Source: Pardosa pseudoannulata (lineage: Eukaryota; Arthropoda; Arachnida; Araneae; Lycosidae). Taken from it: a DNA stretch of 64,000 nucleotides. Position numbers and translations under genes: made by a program. The notes under the pieces were generated by a model, which ran no database searches, was not told the DNA's origin, and saw only the letters and a program-made list of their open reading frames with translations. Shown piece by piece: positions 11,415-23,544 of the stretch; the stretch's first letter is position 1, and each line of letters starts with the position of its first letter. The stretch covers positions 135,300,073 through 135,364,072 of the forward strand of contig CM063502.1 in NCBI GenBank assembly GCA_032207245.1. Direction: 5' to 3'.

Positions 11415-13544
11415 TTTAATTGACCTTATGAATGTGATTCCGTCAGTTCAATATGGTACTATATGTTTTTGCTGAATATCAAACCGATGATATCGATAAT
11501 ATTTTCAGTTTTGTATTTTAATCAAGTGAAAGAAAAATATTCTTTGATTCGTGTAACCTAATCGTATTATGTAGACGTCTTAATTCCGGCCAGTATGTTA
11601 CAGGCCACAGAAAATGGCAGATGGAGAAAGATAAAAAACATACTTCTAATTAACTCTTAGCTTTTATTACTTTAATTGTGTTGCTTTCCTTTAAAATCTT
11701 GAATCTCTTCTCTGGCAAAGAGGGTCAGCGGTCACATTCATGACGGACAAACAATCTGGCATAATTTTTAGATGTGACCTTCTGTTCGCGAATACTAGCG
11801 AAGCACCTGGAGATTGAGAAATGCCTTTTCTTCAGGATGGTTTAAAGGTTACTCACCTAGACGGACTTACTGGCACGTTTCACTTGGCAGGCTCCAAATA
11901 GAGATGTCTGTCAACGCTCTCAGTGCCCACTATAGATTTTGATTAATTATATCTTTATTTCTTCAATTATCTCATCTCTTTTCTCATTGGCTCCTAGCCA
12001 CAAACCTCAATTTGTCATTTACCCATTTAATCACGCGGGAGATATTATTTGTGATTTTCTTTTTATTCCACATTATCAGGTTCCAGGAAGTCCATGTTAA
12101 ATGGATAGGAGGTGTCGGGGAGCAATTTATCTAACGTACAACTTGCTGGGTTCCACAATGTTGTTGATGAGCGTGAAAGAAGGTTCGAATTTTTGAAATA
12201 AAAAAGGGTACACTCTAGTCTTAAATGGGTTAATAAAACTGATGACAGTGAAAACAATGGAGCTTAAGAGTCTCAAAAACGCAAAACTCCGATGATTAAT
12301 TAATTGGTAGCATGTGTGAACGTTGAAGATAATAATTCAAATTGACATGCATACTCTTCCATTTTAGACGTGTCAAATGGTTATAATAAAAATATATTAA
12401 GAGATACAGTTTGTTGTCTATTACAAAAGTAAGTGATTTCACAGATTGCTTTATGTGTTAAAATTGTATAGGAAAGTTTTAATAACGATAATGAACTGAA
12501 CATAGTATGTGCTTTTGCTTTCATTTTTGTTGTTTTTTGGCAATCGAAATAGTTTAAGTGCAACTTACACAAAATCTGGTCATTGGAGTATGTTTTTTAA
12601 TTTTAAAATCATCTAGCAACATTGAAAATTTAGAAATTACTTTTACAATATTTTCCCTTTTAAACGACTCTTAGTTGTAATAAATATTAATATTATTATT
12701 AACATAAAGCATTTGAAAAAAAAATTAATTTGAAATTTTATTTATCTACAGCCGAATCCTATTGCATTAAACTGTCTGCTAATCCAATAAAAAGATCAGT
12801 ATGGCCAAATTTTCATTACATCCAATTTTGGAGAAACATAATTTTTCAGTATTTGACTTGTGGTTTTGTTGAAAACAATCATTGGATATCACAAAATTTA
12901 CTAACAAGTTATTAATTATTTAAATGGACAAATTATCACGTTATTAGAAATGAAGAATTTTTAACTGTTGTATTTGCATATATATCCTACGAAAAATGTT
13001 TTGATAGAATACATTTTGATTTTATGTAAAGACTGAGAGATAGAAGTTTAGAAATGCTGTCTTTCGAGCTCCTAATACGTAAAATTTCAAATAGAAAAAT
13101 TCAAATTTAAAATAGAAAAAAATATTCTGTAAGGGAAATTCTAGTTCACTATTAGCAGACTTTCGTTTCCCCAGTAGTTTAGTATAAGAGTTTAAAAAAA
13201 GTTAGCCAGCTCCGGCTCTAACAGTTTTGCCTCCTTAGAGAAAAATGTAAAATGCCGCCTCTCTTTCCCACATTTCCACGATAAAAATTACTATAAGTTT
13301 TTACACAAAATGCGGAGTTCTTTGGTAGCAGTGTATAAACATAAAATTCATATTTATTTTGCACACATACAAAATTTTACAACACTGATTATTTCTTATT
13401 AGCATGAATTGCCGTCACAAAACACTCAGTTTTGTTTGCACTTTCACTTTTAACGTAGTATTAGCGCAAATAAAACAATAGACTCACCGTTTTTCCTTTT
13501 ATAATAGGGCAGTGAGAATCCTGTCAGAAAAAAGTATAATACCT
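11413..13544. other. A+T-rich sequence, no gene recognised
   Basis: Several short frames (61-64 codons at about 12.1-12.9 kb) have no recognisable domain. At 13,200-13,265 there is a slightly G+C-richer patch (AGCCAGCTCCGGCTCT). Its tone resembles the conserved core of the following array (GAGCCGCCCC), but a relationship is not demonstrable by eye. Confidence 0.35.
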
Positions 13545-16360
13545 ATGTTTAGTTACATTCTTGTTACCACAAATCGCTATGTTGATTAATCTTACTAAAA
13601 AAAATGCATACTCGTACGTGACACATTGTACTTGCATTGCTTAGCATTTCAATTAAATCTAATAAAAATACACAAATAATTTTGTTCAAGGTTTTTAAGC
13701 ATAAAATAGTTATACTTTGTAAAATAATTTTATGCAAAAAGTACTGTTCAATTTTGAGGCGAAATCCGCCCCGGTTTGGTTTGTCTGGCCCTAGAGACGC
13801 CCCTGCATTATTTAAATTGGAGTTGAGTTACATACTTGTTACCACAAATCACTATGTTGATTAATCTTACTAAAAAATGCTTACTCTTACGTGGCGCATT
13901 GTACTTGCAATGCTTAGCATTTCAATTAAATTTAATAAAAATATACAAATAATTTTGTTCAAGGTTTTTAAGCATAAAATAATTATACTTTGTAAAATAA
14001 TTTTATGCAAAAAGTACTGTTCAATTTTGAGGCGAAATGCCACCACGGTTTGGTTTGTCTAGCCCAAGAGACGCCCCTGCATTATTTAAACGAGTTCTGT
14101 TACATACTTGTTACCCCAAATCTGTACTTGCATTGCTTATTTTTATATCATTGCTTATCACTGTTTATTTCTTATATCACTGTACTTGCATTGCTTAGCA
14201 TTTCAGTTAAATGTAATAAAAATACACAAATAATTTTGTTCCAGGTTTTTAAACACAAAATAATTATTCTTTGTAAAATATTTTTATGCAAAAAGTACTG
14301 TTCCGTTTTGAGCTGAAATGCCACCCTGGTATGGTTTGTCTGACCCTAGAGCCGCCCCTGCATTATTTAAATGAGTTCAGTTACATACTTGTTACCCCAA
14401 ATCTGTACTTGCATTGCTTATTTTTATATCATTGCTTATCACTGTTTATTTCTTATATCATTGTACTTGCATTGCTTAGCATTTCAGTTAAATGTAATAA
14501 AAATACACAAATAATTTTGTTCCAGGTTTTTAAACACAAAATAATTATTCTTTGTAAAATATTTTTATGCAAAAAGTACTGTTCCGTTTTGAGCTGAAAT
14601 GCCACCCTGGTATGGTTTGTCTGACCCTAGAGCCGCCCCTGCATAATTTAAATGAGTTCAGTTACATACCTGTTACCCCAAATCTGTACTTGCATTGCTT
14701 ATTTTTATATCATTGCTTATCACTGTTTATTTCTTATATCATTGTACTTGCATTGCTTAGCATTTCAATTAAATCTAATAAAAATACACAAATAATTTTG
14801 TTCCAGGTTTTTAAACACAAAATAATTATTCTTTGTAAAATATTTTTATGCAAAAAGTACTGTTCCGTTTTGAGCTGAAATGCCACCCTGGTATGGTTTG
14901 TCTGACCCTAGAGCCGCCCCTGCATTATTTAAATGAGTTCAGTTACATACTTGTTACCCCAAATCTGTACTTGCATTGCTTATTTTTATATCATTGCTTA
15001 TCACTGTTTATTTCTTATATCACTGTACTTGCATTGCTTAGCATTTCAGTTAAATGTAATAAAAATACACAAATAATTTTGTTCCAGGTTTTTAAACACA
15101 AAATAATTATTCTTTGTAAAATATTTTTATGCAAAAAGTACTGTTCCGTTTTGAGCTGAAATGCCACCCTGGTATGGTTTGTCTGACCCTAGAGCCGCCC
15201 CTGCATTATTTAAATGAGTTCAGTTACATACTTGTTACCCCAAATCTGTACTTGCATTGCTTATTTTTATATCATTGCTTTATCACTGTTTATTTCTTAT
15301 ATCATTGTACTTGCATTGCTTAGCATTTCAGTTAAATGTAATAAAAATACACAAATAATTTTGTTCCAGGTTTTTAAACACAAAATAATTATTCTTTGTA
15401 AAATATTTTTATGCAAAAAGTACTGTTCCGTTTTGAGCTGAAATGCCACCCTGGTATGGTTTGTCTGACCCTAGAGCCGCCCCTGCATTATTTAAATGAG
15501 TTCAGTTACATACTTGTTACCCAAATCTGTACTTGCATTACTTATTTTTATATCATTGCTTATCACTGTTTATTTCTTATATCATTGTACTTGCATTGCT
15601 TAGCATTTCAGTTAAATGTAATAAAAATACACAAATAATTTTGTTCCAGGTTTTTAAACACAAAATAATTATTCTTTGTAAAATATTTTTATGCAAAAAG
15701 TACTGTTCCGTTTTGAGCTGAAATGCCACCCTGGTATGGTTTGTCTGACCCTAGAGCCGCCCCTGCATAATTTAAATGAGTTCAGTTACATACCTGTTAC
15801 CCCAAATCTGTACTTGCATTGCTTATTTTTATATCATTGCTTATCACTGTTTATTTCTTATATCATTGTACTTGCATTGCTTAGCATTTCAATTAAATCT
15901 AATAAAAATATACAAATAATTTTGTTCTAGGTTTTTAAGCATAAAAGAATTATTCTTTGTAAAATATTTTTATGCAAAAAAGTACTGTTCCGTTTTTGAG
16001 CTGAAATGCCACCCTGGTATGGTTTGTCTGACCCTAAGAGCCGCCCCTGCATTATTTTAAAATGAGTTCAGTTACATACTTGTTACCCCCAAATCTGTAC
16101 TTGCATTGCTTATTTTTATATCATTGCTTATCACTGTTTATTTCTTATATCATTGTACTTGCATTGCTTAGCATTTCAATTAAATCTAATAAAAATATAC
16201 AAATAATTTTGTTCTAGGTTTTTAAGCATAAAAGAATTATACTTTGTAAAATAATTCTATGCAAAAAGTATTGTTCAATTTCGAGCCTAAATGCCACCCT
16301 GGTTTGGTTTGTCCGGCCCTAGAGCCACCTCTGCTTTATTTAAAGTGGAGTTCAGTTAGG
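13545..16360. repeat. Satellite-like tandem array, about 281-bp unit, about ten copies
   Basis: The box TTAGCATTTC recurs at 13641, 13914, 14195, 14476, 14757, 15038, 15320, 15600, about 15880 and about 16167. Spacings are 273, then 281, 281, 281, 281, 282, 280 and similar. The inner units are nearly identical; the first two and the last are more diverged, as expected when homogenisation acts mainly inside an array. Each unit carries a conserved core, GCAAAAAGTACTGTTC, followed by CCCTAGAGCCGCCCCTGC. A subset of variants repeats every four units. Overlapping frames of 103 codons arise in each unit, but 281 is not divisible by three, so the frame shifts from unit to unit and coding is unlikely. 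Confidence 0.95.
15960..16092. other. Array unit with clustered single-base insertions
   Basis: Relative to all sister units, this stretch has extra single bases in several short runs: A6 instead of A5 after ATGC, T5 instead of T4 in CCGTTTT, CTAAGAG instead of CTAGAG, TTTTAAAA instead of TTTAAA, and ACCCCC instead of ACCCC. No comparable cluster occurs elsewhere in the array. Confidence 0.7.
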
Positions 16361-18361
16361 ACGAGTAAAAAATTTTACTATATCCAGGTGTGACGAAAGT
16401 GAGGTTGAAGTGTATTAATTTTTAGCCGAACATAATGTTGCACCGTGTGTTGTATTAGAAAAGAGGAATTCGAATGAATAAGATATATGAAAGAAATTGT
16501 TTCTTTACTTATAAGTAAAAAAAAAATAATGAACTTCAGCCAAACAAAAATAATTTAAATTACCTTTTGTTCCCCACTTACAACTTTTAGGGCGTTAACT
16601 GTTTCACATTTTATTACGTAATATTCTCGAAATTTAAATAAAAGTGGGGAAACGTCTAGCCTTTCCCCCGGCGACAAACATCCTGGCACCACCCTCCCAA
16701 CTCCTAAGAAAGGTAGTATATTCATTCAAGGTATTGAGAAAAGCGTAAATCAACACAGTTTAAAAGGAAAACTCCCGACACGAAGGGGTTTTTTCGTTTG
16801 AAGAATTGAAAGTGAGTCGACTTGTGTTAAGATGGGAAGTTTAGAGGTTCATTTCATTGTGAAGATCTTGTTGGTCAGTTTTCTAGTGTTGACAAAACGA
16901 CTGACCAGTGGCGCCTTGGGGGATAAAAGCACAGGAGGGAACTGTCGAAAAGGAAGATAGAATTGAGTCTAGAGTATATCTTTTACAATGGTAAAGACCC
17001 GAGGTCAGAGGGCATTACGTTCGGAAATGTATGATTTATAGACAGATGTCTGAGTCTGATTTTCAAAAAAGAGTCATAACATGCTTTTGAAGAGATGTTA
17101 ACCCGACACTGAACTTGCACAAAGGTGACTTGATTTAATAAACCATGTAAAAGTCATGCTTTGATGCTCACTCTTCCCGTTCAAGAAGGGGAGTTTTTCG
17201 TTCTTTTGATTGCTGTTTAAACAAAATTAAGTAGGATTCACTCTTCTGAGGTTTTATTAAAGATATTTTTAATTATTCTGCAAAAGCAGCAGCGAAATTT
17301 ATCCGCCTAACATGTTTAAGTGCATGCTTGATTATAATAATTCGAGTAGACATAACAGTAGAAAAAATTAAGTCCAGTCAATTCTTTTTTTAATTAACGT
17401 TTTATACCATTTTCCATTTGTTTAATCACCTTTCAAAAATTATTGTACTGCGCATGATATATTAAAAGAAATAATTAATTCAGAAGCAAAATTTAAGAAA
17501 CTGAATTTTATTAAGGGAAATTTATGAACCCGTAAACTAAAATGTGTGAATTTAATGTAACATCAAATTAGTATTTAATCAGTTAAAAGTCCAGAATTAG
17601 TGCTTTAACTACCATTCAAAGTTTTTATGTCATTTTTATTTCTATATGAGGTTTGTAAATAGCAAAGTTAAATGTGTTAAAATTATGTAAATTTTTGCCT
17701 TGGTTAAAATAAAAAAACAGGAAGAGCCTAGTGTTAACTGATTTACATTTCAAAAATATTTTTCAAAATCAGAAAATTGTGTTGTAACATAATTTCTACA
17801 ATTTTTGGTTCTAAACAATTGCATAAATTTGGAATTCTGTCATATAGTCTCTCATTAATCAGTTTTCTACTCTTTAAGTACGATTAGATCAACCAAACTA
17901 AAAGTAAAACCCTGCTCTTTTCTAATAGTTGTTTGTAAAATTAACACTGAGAAGAATTTCTGTAAATAGTTTTCTTTTCACCCTATATTTTAATCCATTT
18001 GTAGATGGGTGCCAAAAATTGTTCAAACAGTGAATAATGTGCAATATTTTTTAAACATCTGCTTTTGTTCAAAAAAGCATGTTTTACTAGGTGAAATATT
18101 TTATGAAAAAAAAAAGAAAGACTTATTTTATACTTTAATTCTGAAACTAAGATTCTAAGAAGCTAAGAAAGAAGTATCTAGAATATTAACTTAAATTAGT
18201 TTGTAATGCTAATTCCTTTACTTAAAAAATCGAATCCTTTTAATTTACCACTATGTTGACATATTTTTTCAACTTAGAGCTCTATTTTAATAGACACAAA
18301 GCTTTTACGAAACTATTGATATTCATATTTAATAACAGCATGTATATTATATAATAATTAT
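16361..18361. other. Mixed sequence with a G+C-richer island at about 16,640-17,010
   Basis: The island is the least A+T-rich part of this stretch and holds the small frame listed at 16,832-16,960. The rest (17,200-18,361) is A+T-rich without recognised features. Confidence 0.35.
16832..16960 (+). CDS. Possible small secreted peptide or first exon (42 codons), speculative
   Basis: ATG at 16832 opens a 42-codon frame ending at TAG 16958-16960. The first 20 or so residues are hydrophobic (IVKILLVSFLVL) after a short N-terminus, as in a signal peptide, followed by a polar tail with one Cys (SGALGDKSTGG then NCRKGR). It lies in a G+C-richer island, unlike most chance frames here. No homology is recognised, one Cys does not make a typical toxin or defensin, and no convincing splice donor is seen. 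A frame this short with a hydrophobic start can arise by chance. Confidence 0.15.
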   Translation: MGSLEVHFIVKILLVSFLVLTKRLTSGALGDKSTGGNCRKGR

Positions 18362-18463
18362 GCATATATATATAAATTTATATATATATATATATAGATA
18401 GATATAGATATAGATATATAGATATAGATATAAATATAGATATAGATATAGATATATGTATGT
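18362..18463. repeat. TA and (GATATA)n microsatellite
   Basis: A TA tract followed by repeated GATATA hexamers with small variants. Confidence 0.95.
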
Positions 18464-18490
18464 ATAATTATTATATATTCAGAAAAAAAT

Positions 18491-18756
18491 GGCTCGGTTA
18501 ACTATAAGCTTGGTTAACAGACGCTCTGATAATTGGATAGGTTCTATTATATATGCAAATGGTTGTAATCGACATCCAGCGCAATTTGGATCTTAACGAA
18601 AGTTTGAGTGAAGTTGGGGTGACACGAATGTTTGTCAGCCAGGTTTGGAAAAACGAAAATTCGCGTTCGGAATTACTGCAATGTTTAGAAGTGTTTATTA
18701 TCGGTGAGAGCAAATTTTTGACACTTATGAATGGAAAAGTCTCCAATCCGATCTAG
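18491..18756 (+). pseudogene. Fragment of a pogo/Tigger-type transposon
   Basis: A terminal-like motif CTCGGTTAACTATAAGCTTG at 18,494-18,513, followed by GGTTAACAG, resembles the ends of pogo/Tigger elements, which often iterate CGGTTAAC. About 40 bp downstream a frame (18,553-18,756) reads IDIQRNLDLNESLSE and then VTRMFVSQVWKNENS. This fits the first helix-turn-helix of pogo/CENP-B-like transposases (pattern of leucine, acidic GES-type turn, GVxxxxVSxxWKN) with a few residues missing in the middle. The rest of the transposase (CENP-B HTH, DDE domain) is absent and the frame stops at 18,756. The opposite inverted repeat was not found. This is a 5' remnant. Confidence 0.45.
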
Positions 18757-18959
18757 GATCACTGACGTTTATCTAACGTCAGTTTTGAGAATAACTGCGG
18801 ATAATATTTCTTCCGAAGTAGAAAGGAAGCTGGCAGAGAAGAGATGCCAAGTTTCTTGAAGGAAACATTAATTTGTGTTATTTTGTTCTTACAATAAGTA
18901 ATTATTTTCATTTTTATATTATTATTTTTCTCTGCATACTGCACTACTCGAAAAAAAAT

Positions 18960-19002
18960 CCTACACTTATATTAAAAAATGAAATTTTAATGTAAGTGTA
19001 GG
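18960..19002. repeat. Inverted repeat (18-bp arms, 7-base loop)
   Basis: Left arm CCTACACTTATATTAAAA (18,960-18,977) pairs with TTTTAATGTAAGTGTAGG (18,985-19,002) with one mismatch. It is followed by three repeats of a TTTAATATAAG motif (about 19,003, 19,024 and 19,038). It may be the end of a small DNA transposon. Transcribed, it would form a stable stem. Confidence 0.75.
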
Positions 19003-19055
19003 TTTAATATAAGTGTATAATGGGTTTAATATAAGGAAGTTTAATATAAGTGTGG

Positions 19056-20240
19056 GTGCGGCCCACATAAATTTTTACCTTTTTTATTTCTCCATATTAA
19101 ACTTTAAGTTTGTCATGCATGATGTCTGGTGATAAAAAGCATTAAGTTCATATCAGTTAAATGCATGTATTTGTCTGTCATTTCTCACTTTCTCTGTTTC
19201 CGGCACCAGTTACCTTTAAAATGAAAATAAATTTACCCTTCTTACACCTAAAAAATAATAAAAACTGTTAAAAACATCTTGCCCTTGATAATGAAGCTTT
19301 TCTCGGTGAATGCAAGTCGTTTCTTAATACGATTTTAAGCACTGTTATTACTGGCTTTCTTTACACTGATAGCACCGCAGAAAGGGGAGTGTAGCGGGGG
19401 GAGTTTCGTACTGTTCTCCGAACTGCCAGAACCATAACTGGGAGCTATCGCTGGAAATTACCTATAATTAGGAGTGTTTTCTTTATTCTCAACTAATACT
19501 TCTACACGTAAGGGAGGAAGGGGACTATAGATTTATCATCCTGTTGTGTGTATGCGTGTGTGCTGGAATTTGAAAAAAAAAAAAAAAAAAAATCGACGTA
19601 GCTTCGGAGTACACCCCGAACGGGGGCACTAGATTTAGACCGTCATCGCAGTTTCTGAGCGTAAATGTAGAATCAAAACTAGCAGGTTTATGACGGGGAC
19701 TTCACTGCGACATTTGAAAAAATGTCCGTATTTCTGTTTCATTAAACAGTAAAATATAAAAGCAAAATAGTTTTATTATGCCATACATTTTGCCATGAAT
19801 ATAATTATCCTCATAATATTCAATGCAAATATTACTAGTGTTTAACGTTTGCTTTAAATTTTCTATAAAACAAATATTTTTATATTTTACAAACACTTGA
19901 AACTCTCCATGCGAATTTCTAACTATCCTTACCCTCTTAAATTTATCAAGTGCATTTATCTAATGGGATATAAAACATAAATTAGTTCAAACTCATATAT
20001 TACAAATAGCAAAATTTGTTAATTCTGCAACTAAACAAACGTTTTGGGGGCATTTTATACCCTCAAAATTTATAGTTTCATACGCTTCTGTTTTCTTTTA
20101 ATATTTTGGATTTAATAATTTAAATTTAATAATTGTTTTCTTTTAATATTGTGGATTCTGACGATAACAAGTAATTTTCCTATTATAGGCTAAAATATAT
20201 ATCATACACAAAAAGGCCCATAGGCGTAAAGAATATGCAT
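19056..20240. other. Intergenic sequence with a G+C-richer patch at about 19,370-19,700
   Basis: The patch contains an A20 run (19,573-19,592) followed by TCGACGTAGCTTCGGAG. No frame or RNA was recognised. The remainder is A+T-rich. Confidence 0.3.
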
Positions 20241-20719
20241 GGAGTTTTTTTTTAACAAAGCTTCTTTTTAAGTAATTGATAATTAATAATTTCTAGGATA
20301 ACTATTATATTCCATGGACGTTTTAAACGCTTATATAAACATATATTAATACTAACACACTAAATTTTCAAGAAGATTGATTAAAAAAAACTCAGCTCTA
20401 AAAAAATCCCCGGCTTTTTAGGTATTTGTTTTTTTTATTTTAGGTGAAACTATATTTTCCTGTTTTCTACGTGCATGCACCTTCTTACTGTATAAAAATT
20501 AAATTCCCTTTTATGGAAAATAAATAAAAATCTTTTGCAAATTCTCATGTTTAAAATGGTATTATAGATTATTTAAAAAAATGTTCAGCATGATCCTATT
20601 ACGATGTACCATCACTCTTAAAGAAGATTAAAAGGGAGAATTCTTGTTGTTTATAAGTATTTTCCTGAATTTACTTTGTTTCTGAAAAAATAATTACTTT
20701 TATAAAACAAAAAGTGAAT
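20241..20719. repeat. Tandem duplication, copy 1 (479 bp)
   Basis: Starts at GGAGTTTTT and is repeated directly by 20,720-21,185. Shared landmarks are AAAAAAATCCCCGGC, TTTTCTACGTGCATG, TCTTACTGTATAAAAATTAA and CCTGAATTTACTTTGTTTCT. Similarity is high across the full length with scattered substitutions and small indels. No coding frame is present. Confidence 0.9.
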
Positions 20720-21185
20720 GGAGTATTTTTAACAAAGCTATGTTTTAAATAATTGATAATTAATAGATTTTAGGATAATTATTATATTGCATAGACGTTT
20801 TAACCACTTATACACACATATATTAATACTAACACACTAAATGATTTTTAAAAAAGTTAGTTCTAAAAAAATCCCCGGCCTTTTAGGATTTCGGTTTACT
20901 TATTTTAGGTGAAACCATATTTTTCTGTTTTCTACGTGCATGAGCCTTCTTACTGTATAAAAATTAAATTCCTTTTTATAGAAAATAAATAAAAATCTTT
21001 TGCAAATTCTCATGCTTAAAATGGTATTATAGATTATTTTAAAAGAATATTCAGCATGATTCTATTAAGATGTACCATCACTTTTAAACAAGATGAAAAG
21101 GGAGAATTCTTGTCTTTTATAAGTATTTTCCTGAATTTACTTTGTTTCTAAAAAAATAATTACTATTATAAAACAAAAAGTGAAT
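20720..21185. repeat. Tandem duplication, copy 2 (466 bp)
   Basis: Direct repeat immediately following copy 1. Both copies end in ACAAAAAGTGAAT, so the junction is clean. Divergence suggests an old duplication. The 3' flank (21,186-21,634) is A+T-rich with nothing recognised. Confidence 0.9.
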
Positions 21186-21634
21186 TTTTGTGTTTAAAAT
21201 TTCAAATCTGAAACTTTTTTACATATAACAACACAAACAGAATTTCATTAATAATTTTAGCCTTTTTTTAGACCCTAAGAATTAGAAATAATTCTCTACC
21301 TCTCCAAGTTTAAAACAGTTTAAGAAAATTTACGTAAAGAAGAAGAATTTTAGAAAAAAATCTAAACTATCATTGAAAAATTGCATTTTAAATATAGTAT
21401 AAATGCCAAATTAAAAAGAAAACAGTGAAATATGTAAACTGAACTTACCGTGCAAATTTGAAATCAATGCATGCAATATTTTTAGAAAGCATACAATTTA
21501 AAAAAAAATTAAATCAAACTTATTTAAAGTTAAAACTACATATTTTTACTATACTTTGATTGAAATTTATTAATGGTTTTATAAATTTCTAACATTAAAA
21601 TAAATTCTAACAGATCATTTAAAAATGTATTACG

Positions 21635-21789
<155 letters not shown>

Positions 21790-23426
21790 ATTGGTTTTAT
21801 TTATTTATTTTATTTTTTAAGGTTTAAAATTGACGACTTCCCTTAAGTAAAATTCAATGACCCCATAAAAGGTTTGAATGACTTAAATAGTGGCAATGCA
21901 TACAAATTTTGAACAATTAAAAAGCTGAGTATTTAGATGATTAATTATATACATTGTTAAAAAGGTATTTTAAAAAATTGTTATTTCTAAAGTGCGAAAA
22001 TCTAACGCATGCAAAATGTTTTGTTTCATCTTTAACAAACTGAAAAATCAACTATGCAATATTGTGTTATCGAGAACTAAACGAAATCAAGTATAATCCG
22101 ATCAAGAGGAATTACAGATATTACTGAAGATAAAATCTTATTGAAGCTTAATTTTTAAACTACTTTTAATTATTAAAATTGTAAGCTTCATATGACTTTT
22201 AGATGATCTAGAGCATTCATAAAGTATCCAGTAGTTCCATGTATATATAATATCCTTATATCCTTGTATCCTTCACAACTGGGATTTTCAAATTCATTAG
22301 AAAAATTACCAAAGAAATATTTCCCTTTCACACTTTGGATTCAAGTGTGCTGCAGGAATTTGAGATAACAAGCACAAATATTACTTTAAAATATGAAATA
22401 CAAATTCACAAAACAATAATTAGTTTAGTAGAAAATTGTACATGTGTACGTCAGTCACTCTACTGAATAATTTAGAAACTTAGTTTTTAATTTACATAGA
22501 GATAGAATTAGAATCCTTTTCATTTTTTTTAAAGGCAGTGGAAAGCTAGAAAATAGATAAAGAGATTTGGAAATTCATAATTATATCTACTTATCCACAA
22601 GCTAGTGGGTTACTATTATCTCACGTGTTAATATTTTTTCTTTTTATCTTGGGGCACAGGAAATAAATATATGTGTAATACATGTTTCTGGATGCAGTTA
22701 TCTGCAGTGATGCTAAAATAAATATTTATGACATTTTGATGTTATAATTTTATGAATTTTCCTTTGAGACCTATCAAGTTATCAATCAAGAAAAGATTCA
22801 TTTCCATATTTCTACGTTATTATTTTTTTCTTCCTCACACTGAGCAATCGTTTGCATTGAATAAACATAGGAGCGGCTGTATTTCATTAAATTGAAACTT
22901 GATTCTAAAGGAAATGCAACCAGTACTACATTTTAAACAAAATCTTCCTTTTCACAAGGAAATTAACTGTATTTAAATAAATATCTTGCTATTATTACCC
23001 GAGAATACGTATTTTATATAATTAATTTCTATGTAAACAAAGCCTCACTTTAATTTGTTGAAAGCGATAACAATAAAACATAGTTTTTATATAGACATCT
23101 TTAGTTTTGAAATCAGAGTATATAACTTAAAGATTTATTTTTCAAAAACACAGGGTAATAAAATCCTATATAATAGAAGGTATCACTTAAACGATTAATT
23201 TATTACAATTAGTTTCTGTGAAAGGTATTCTTATTTTCACCACTTCCATCCGCTACAGCTAGTGTCTACTTGTAAAAATGCTCAAACCTTGATAAGCAAG
23301 AATGAATAAAATGTTAAGGAAGACCTAATTATTGTTATATCAAATGAAATCTGCTATACTCACCTAAACCTTTTTTGCACAAACAAAAATTTTGCTCGTC
23401 TCCTAAGAGGTCCAAAATTTAAAATA
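21790..23426. other. A+T-rich sequence, no gene recognised
   Basis: Read on both strands. No frame with a recognisable domain, no tRNA and no terminal repeats were seen. Confidence 0.4.
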
Positions 23427-23544
23427 ATTACTCACAGCAGATTTGGTTTTTGGTTTTGGTTTTGGAGCGCTACGGTCTACTTTTTGCAACACGAGGGCTA
23501 ATGAGACCGGGACCTACAGTTTAAAGCCGATTACTCACAGCAGA
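23427..23544 (-). mobile_element. 5'-truncated tRNA-type SINE with target-site duplication
   Basis: The duplication ATTACTCACAGCAGA flanks the insertion (23,427-23,441 and 23,530-23,544). In SINE orientation (minus) the body keeps only the 3' half: GGCTTTAAACTGTAGGTCCC, GGTCTCATTAGCCCTCGTG, TTGCAAAAAGTAGACCGTAG, then a tail of CCAAAA repeats. The tRNA-like head is missing, as is usual with incomplete target-primed reverse transcription. The clean duplication shows that the tail is the true 3' end of the element. Confidence 0.85.

Noticed and set aside
11030..11419. 129-codon frame
   Set aside because: Its C-terminal two thirds are encoded by CA and TA microsatellites, giving alternating I and Y.
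14005..15930. Series of near-identical 103-codon open frames
   Set aside because: They come from the 281-bp tandem unit. The period is not divisible by three, so the frame shifts between units, and substitutions show no coding pattern.
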